From positions 1 to 19,335 of the forward strand of contig JAJFJE010000407.1 in assembly GCA_021774355.1 (NCBI GenBank): 19,335 nucleotides of DNA, read 5' to 3'. The notes below the pieces were generated by a model that was not told the origin of the DNA, made no database searches, and was given only the letters and a program-made list of their open reading frames with translations. The translations under genes were made by a program, and so were the position numbers. Below, piece after piece: positions 16,827-19,335 of this stretch. The stretch comes from Alphaproteobacteria bacterium (GTDB lineage Bacteria > Pseudomonadota > Alphaproteobacteria > Zavarziniales > Zavarziniaceae). The stretch's first letter is position 1; each line of letters starts with the position of its first letter.

Positions 16827-17777
16827 ATGGGGGAGCTTCGGCAACGCTTTCATCGCCTGCCCCGCAGCCTGCGAGGCATCTTGTGGATGCTCGCATCGGC
16901 CCTGCTGTTCACCGCCATGGCGGTCGCGGCCAAGCTGGTCGGGCCGCGGCTCGATGCCTTCCAGATCGCCTTTTTCCGCGCCATCAGCGGCTTTGCCACT
17001 GTCGCACCCTTCGCCTATGCCGCCGGCTGGGGGGCCGTGCGCACCAACCGGCCGGCGCTGCAGATCGCCCGGGGCCTGACCGGAACCGCGGCGATGCTGC
17101 TGATGTTCTACAGCGTCGTTCATCTGCCGCTGGCCCAGGTCACGGCGATCGGCTTTGCCAATCCGCTGTTCCTGATCGTCCTGGCGGCGCTGTTTCTCGG
17201 GGAAACCGTGCGGATCCGCCGCTGGAGCGCCACCCTGATCGGCTTTGCCGGGGTCCTGATCATGGTGCGGCCCTCGGCCTCGACCGATCCCACCCTGCTG
17301 ATCGCGCTGCTCGGCACCTTTCTGGTGGCGGTCTCCGTCGCCCTGATCAAGACCATGGCCAAGAACGACCGGCCGATGACCATGTTGTTCTATTTTGGCG
17401 TGTTCTCGACCGTCATCTCGGCGGTTCCCGCGGCGCTGGTGTGGCAGACGCCGACCGGCCAGGAGCTGGTGTTCCTGCTGCTGACGGGGATCTTCGGCGC
17501 CTCGGCCCAGGCCTGCTACATCCGCGCCTTCCGCGACGCCGAGGCCAGCCTGGTGGCGCCTTTCGAATATTCCAAGCTGCTCTTCGCGGTGCTGTTCGGC
17601 GTGCTGCTGTTCGACGAGATTCCCGACCACTGGACCTTCGCGGGGGCGGCGGTGATCGTCGGGGCGACGCTTTATATCGCCCGCCGCGAAGCCGCGCTGG
17701 GGCACATGGTGCCGCCCTCCGCCGCGCTCGAGGCGCCGGCGGCCCTGGCCGAGATCGACCGGATTCACAAGCCGTAG
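16827..17777 (+). CDS. DMT-superfamily (EamA) transporter
   Basis: The 316-residue protein is very hydrophobic, with about ten predicted membrane segments arranged as two EamA repeats. The first repeat begins at WMLASALLFTAMAVAAK (about residue 20) and includes AQVTAIGFANPLFLIVLAALFLGE. The second ends with APFEYSKLLFAVLFGVLLFDE and a final helix near residues 270-285. The cytoplasmic tail is short and polar. It sits in the inner membrane and likely exports a small metabolite such as an amino acid or derivative; the substrate is unknown. The ATG follows the previous stop by 4 nt, with GAGGCG just upstream. Its last 13 bp overlap the 3' end of the convergent pterin dehydratase gene. Confidence 0.92.
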   Translation: MGELRQRFHRLPRSLRGILWMLASALLFTAMAVAAKLVGPRLDAFQIAFFRAISGFATVAPFAYAAGWGAVRTNRPALQIARGLTGTAAMLLMFYSVVHLPLAQVTAIGFANPLFLIVLAALFLGETVRIRRWSATLIGFAGVLIMVRPSASTDPTLLIALLGTFLVAVSVALIKTMAKNDRPMTMLFYFGVFSTVISAVPAALVWQTPTGQELVFLLLTGIFGASAQACYIRAFRDAEASLVAPFEYSKLLFAVLFGVLLFDEIPDHWTFAGAAVIVGATLYIARREAALGHMVPPSAALEAPAALAEIDRIHKP

Positions 17778-18067
17778 GCGGCCGCGTAGCGATCGATCAG
17801 GCCGGCCATCTTGACGTCGCGTTCGGACAGGCCGCCGCACTCATGGGTCGCCAGCACGATGTCGACGGTGCGGTAGACATTGAACCATTCCGGGTGGTGA
17901 TCGAGTTTTTCGGCGGCCAGGGCAACCCGCGTCATGAACGAGAAGGCCTCGCCGAAATTCTTGAACACGAGCTGGCGGGAGAGCGCGTCGCGGCCCTCCA
18001 CGGCCTGCCATTTCACCAGCGCCGCCAAGGCCTTGGCGCGCTCGTCCGGGGTCAGTTTTTCGCTCAT
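17765..18067 (-). CDS. phhB: Pterin-4a-carbinolamine dehydratase
   Basis: The 100-residue protein matches the small PCD/DCoH fold in length and motif. The signature EKLDHHPEWFNVYRTVDIVL gives H57, H58, P59, W61, N63 and Y65, followed by ATHECGGLSERD with H75. These histidines form the active site in the family. It dehydrates 4a-hydroxytetrahydrobiopterin during cofactor recycling, classically for phenylalanine hydroxylase. No aromatic amino acid hydroxylase is visible in this window, so the partner must lie elsewhere or the protein may have another role, such as in pterin metabolism. I chose the ATG at 18067 because AGGAG precedes it by eight nt; the frame extends to 18091 without support. 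Its end overlaps the transporter gene tail to tail by 13 bp. Confidence 0.93.
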   Translation of the reverse strand: MSEKLTPDERAKALAALVKWQAVEGRDALSRQLVFKNFGEAFSFMTRVALAAEKLDHHPEWFNVYRTVDIVLATHECGGLSERDVKMAGLIDRYAAAYGL

Positions 18068-18102
18068 GGCCGGTCTCCTGACAGAGCCCAAAGACTAGGG
18101 GT

Positions 18103-18119
18103 TTGCGGCAGCATCGCAA
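18103..18119. repeat. Small inverted repeat between phhB and the metallopeptidase gene
   Basis: TTGCG at 18103-18107 and CGCAA at 18115-18119 form a perfect 5-bp inverted repeat with a 7-nt spacer. It sits in the roughly 70-bp divergent gap. It could be a regulator site for either gene, but repeats this short arise often by chance. Confidence 0.25.
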
Positions 18120-18137
18120 GCGGCTAACGTGCTGGCG

Positions 18138-18545
18138 ATGACGCACGCCAAGTTCCTTGACAAGATGCTGGCGCCGAGCCTCGAGGACATAGAGGCCCTG
18201 GCCGGCCAGGCCTTCGCCGAGATTCCGGGCCATTTGCGGGACAAGGTGAAAGACGTGGTGGTGCGGGTGGCCGAGTTCGCCGATGAAGCGACCCTCGACC
18301 AGATGGGCCTCGACGACCCCTTCACCCTGACCGGGATCTATCGCGGCGTGCCGCTGACCGACAAGTCCGTCACCATGCCGACGGCCGAGCCGGACATGAT
18401 CTTTCTCTATCGCCGGCCGATCCTCGACGAATGGTGCGAGACCGGGGTCGCCCTGGGCGACCTGATCCGCGAGGTGCTGATCCACGAGATCGGCCACCAT
18501 TTCGGCTTCTCCGACGAGGCGATGGACGAACTGGACGGCGAGTAG
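18138..18545 (+). CDS. Zincin-like metallopeptidase family protein
   Basis: The 135-residue protein has the signature HEIGHHFGFSDEAMDELD. H116-E117-x2-H120 is the HExxH zinc motif, and the third ligand is probably D126 in GFSD, giving an HExxHxxGxxD arrangement. This, the VVVRVAEFAD opening strand and the length fit the minimal 'possible zinc metallopeptidase' family (PF06262 type), which has no firmly assigned substrate. There is no signal peptide or membrane segment, so it is probably cytoplasmic. I prefer the ATG at 18138; an in-frame GTG at 18129 would add three residues. The start lies about 70 bp from the divergent phhB, and the gene ends 45 bp before the DinG-like helicase on the same strand. 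Confidence 0.88.
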   Translation: MTHAKFLDKMLAPSLEDIEALAGQAFAEIPGHLRDKVKDVVVRVAEFADEATLDQMGLDDPFTLTGIYRGVPLTDKSVTMPTAEPDMIFLYRRPILDEWCETGVALGDLIREVLIHEIGHHFGFSDEAMDELDGE

Positions 18546-18590
18546 GGCGCCGCTGCTGGCGCCAATGGCCGGCGCCGCTATGATGCCAGC
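18546..18590. repeat. Three GGCGCC boxes in the gap before the helicase gene
   Basis: The 45-bp gap holds GGCGCC at 18546-18551, 18558-18563 and 18571-18576; the first and third are extended to GGCGCCGCT. Any two copies could pair as a hairpin, but there is no T-run. It may only be GC-rich spacer. Confidence 0.3.
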
Positions 18591-19335
18591 ATGTCCGATT
18601 CGACGGCTTTCCCCGCGGCCGACCAGCCGCCCGAGGCGCCGCCTGCCCTGATCGCCCGGGTCGGCGGCGCGGTGGTCGCCCGCGGCGACGGCGAACTGGC
18701 CGAACTCGGGCTGGCGGCGGTCCGGCGCCTGGTCCAGGAACGGCCGGTCCTGGTCGCCCACGGACCGGCCACCGCCGCCCGGCTGGGCGTCGCCCTGGCC
18801 CGGGCTTACGACGTTCTGGAACTATTCGCTTTCGTCCGGCCGGCTCAGTTCTGCATTCCGACCGCGGGCGGCCTGGCCCAGGCCCTGGGCCTGCCGCCGC
18901 CCGGCGACGCCTTTGACGAGGCCATGATCCTGCAGCGGGCGGCGCGCCTGCTGCTGCGGGACCTGGCGGTGGAAAAATCCCCGGCGCGGGCGGCCCGCAT
19001 CGCCTTCACCATGGGCCAGGCCGGCTGGCTGTGGGCCCCGGCGGTGCTGCGCGCCCTGGGGCGGCGCGATGGCGGCGAAGGCCGGGGCTCGGGGCTCGAC
19101 GTGTGGTCGGCCTTGCCGGAATGGGACGAGGCGCCGCCACGGCCGCCGCCCCCCGGGCTGGCGGTCAGCGGCGCGGAAGCGCGGGCGGCCCTGGCCAATC
19201 TGCTCGGCCCTGGGGCCGAGACGCGGCCCGACCAGGCGGCCTATGCCGCCGCGGTGGCGGAGGCCTTTGCCCCCCGGGAGGCCGCGGGCATGCCGCGCCT
19301 GGTCCTGGCCGAGGCCGGCACCGGGATCGGCAAGA
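18591..19335 (+). CDS. DinG-family ATP-dependent DNA helicase, N-terminal part (3' end outside window)
   Basis: From the ATG at 18591 the frame is open to the end of the window: 248 codons with no stop. The N-terminal part contains LELFAFVRPAQFCIPTAGGLAQALGL (about residues 79-104), a pattern I associate with the accessory N-terminal domain of alphaproteobacterial DinG/XPD-like helicases. A proline-rich stretch (WDEAPPRPPPP) and the helicase entry segment RPDQAAYAAAVAEAFAPRE follow. The window ends inside the Walker A motif EAGTGIGK(T). The family comprises iron-sulphur-cluster 5'-3' helicases; the cluster and later motifs lie outside. Whether this protein resolves R-loops or repair intermediates cannot be judged from the fragment. 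It is probably cotranscribed with the metallopeptidase, 45 bp upstream. Confidence 0.85.
   Translation, partial: MSDSTAFPAADQPPEAPPALIARVGGAVVARGDGELAELGLAAVRRLVQERPVLVAHGPATAARLGVALARAYDVLELFAFVRPAQFCIPTAGGLAQALGLPPPGDAFDEAMILQRAARLLLRDLAVEKSPARAARIAFTMGQAGWLWAPAVLRALGRRDGGEGRGSGLDVWSALPEWDEAPPRPPPPGLAVSGAEARAALANLLGPGAETRPDQAAYAAAVAEAFAPREAAGMPRLVLAEAGTGIGK

Noticed and set aside
18546..18590. GGCGCC repeats as an intrinsic terminator or attachment site
   Set aside because: There is no T-run after any possible stem, no matching distant copy, and no integrase.

Overview
The window is about 19.3 kb of dense, very GC-rich chromosomal DNA, with almost no intergenic space and strong G/C bias at third codon positions. 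Several products closely resemble alphaproteobacterial families: an ethylmalonyl-CoA mutase (MeaA/Ecm), a rhizobial-type NADP-dependent glyoxylate/hydroxypyruvate reductase, a Rhizobium-type asparaginase, and a DinG-like helicase with an alphaproteobacterial N-terminal domain. I infer an alphaproteobacterium, possibly Rhodospirillales-like, but the sequence alone does not fix the genus. I saw no rRNA, tRNA, insertion sequence, phage gene or CRISPR array.

Left part (1-4204): the 3' end of meaA faces a small lipoprotein gene. A minus-strand run follows (gluQ tRNA-modifying enzyme, then a zinc alcohol dehydrogenase, then the lipoprotein). Divergent from gluQ is a phospholipase/carboxylesterase gene cut by an in-frame TAG before its catalytic serine. 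Next comes a plus-strand trio (4326-7309): HNH endonuclease, DadA-like FAD oxidoreductase, and an HSL-family alpha/beta hydrolase.

Centre (7356-13103): this is the most coherent system in the window. It is the four-gene 'ligase-associated DNA damage response' set, arranged as two back-to-back pairs. Exonuclease and ATP-dependent DNA ligase read leftward and are joined by a TGATG overlap. The Lhr-like helicase and the PdeM phosphoesterase read rightward and are joined by a GTGA overlap. The two pairs share a short divergent control region that carries an inverted repeat. The module is known, and I do not claim a new system. The split layout and the candidate shared operator are the parts worth checking.

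Right part (13111-19335): a glyoxylate/hydroxypyruvate reductase gene is divergent from a tight plus-strand group (exported SH3-like protein, asparaginase, quinone-oxidoreductase-like enzyme, EamA transporter). The region between them holds a perfect 8-bp-arm palindrome. A pterin carbinolamine dehydratase overlaps the transporter tail to tail. It is followed by a small zincin-like metallopeptidase and the 5' part of a DinG-family helicase, which runs off the window at its Walker A motif.

Overall this is mostly ordinary core metabolism and DNA repair. The items most worth a second look are the amber-interrupted esterase, the divided repair module, and the divergent promoter palindromes.
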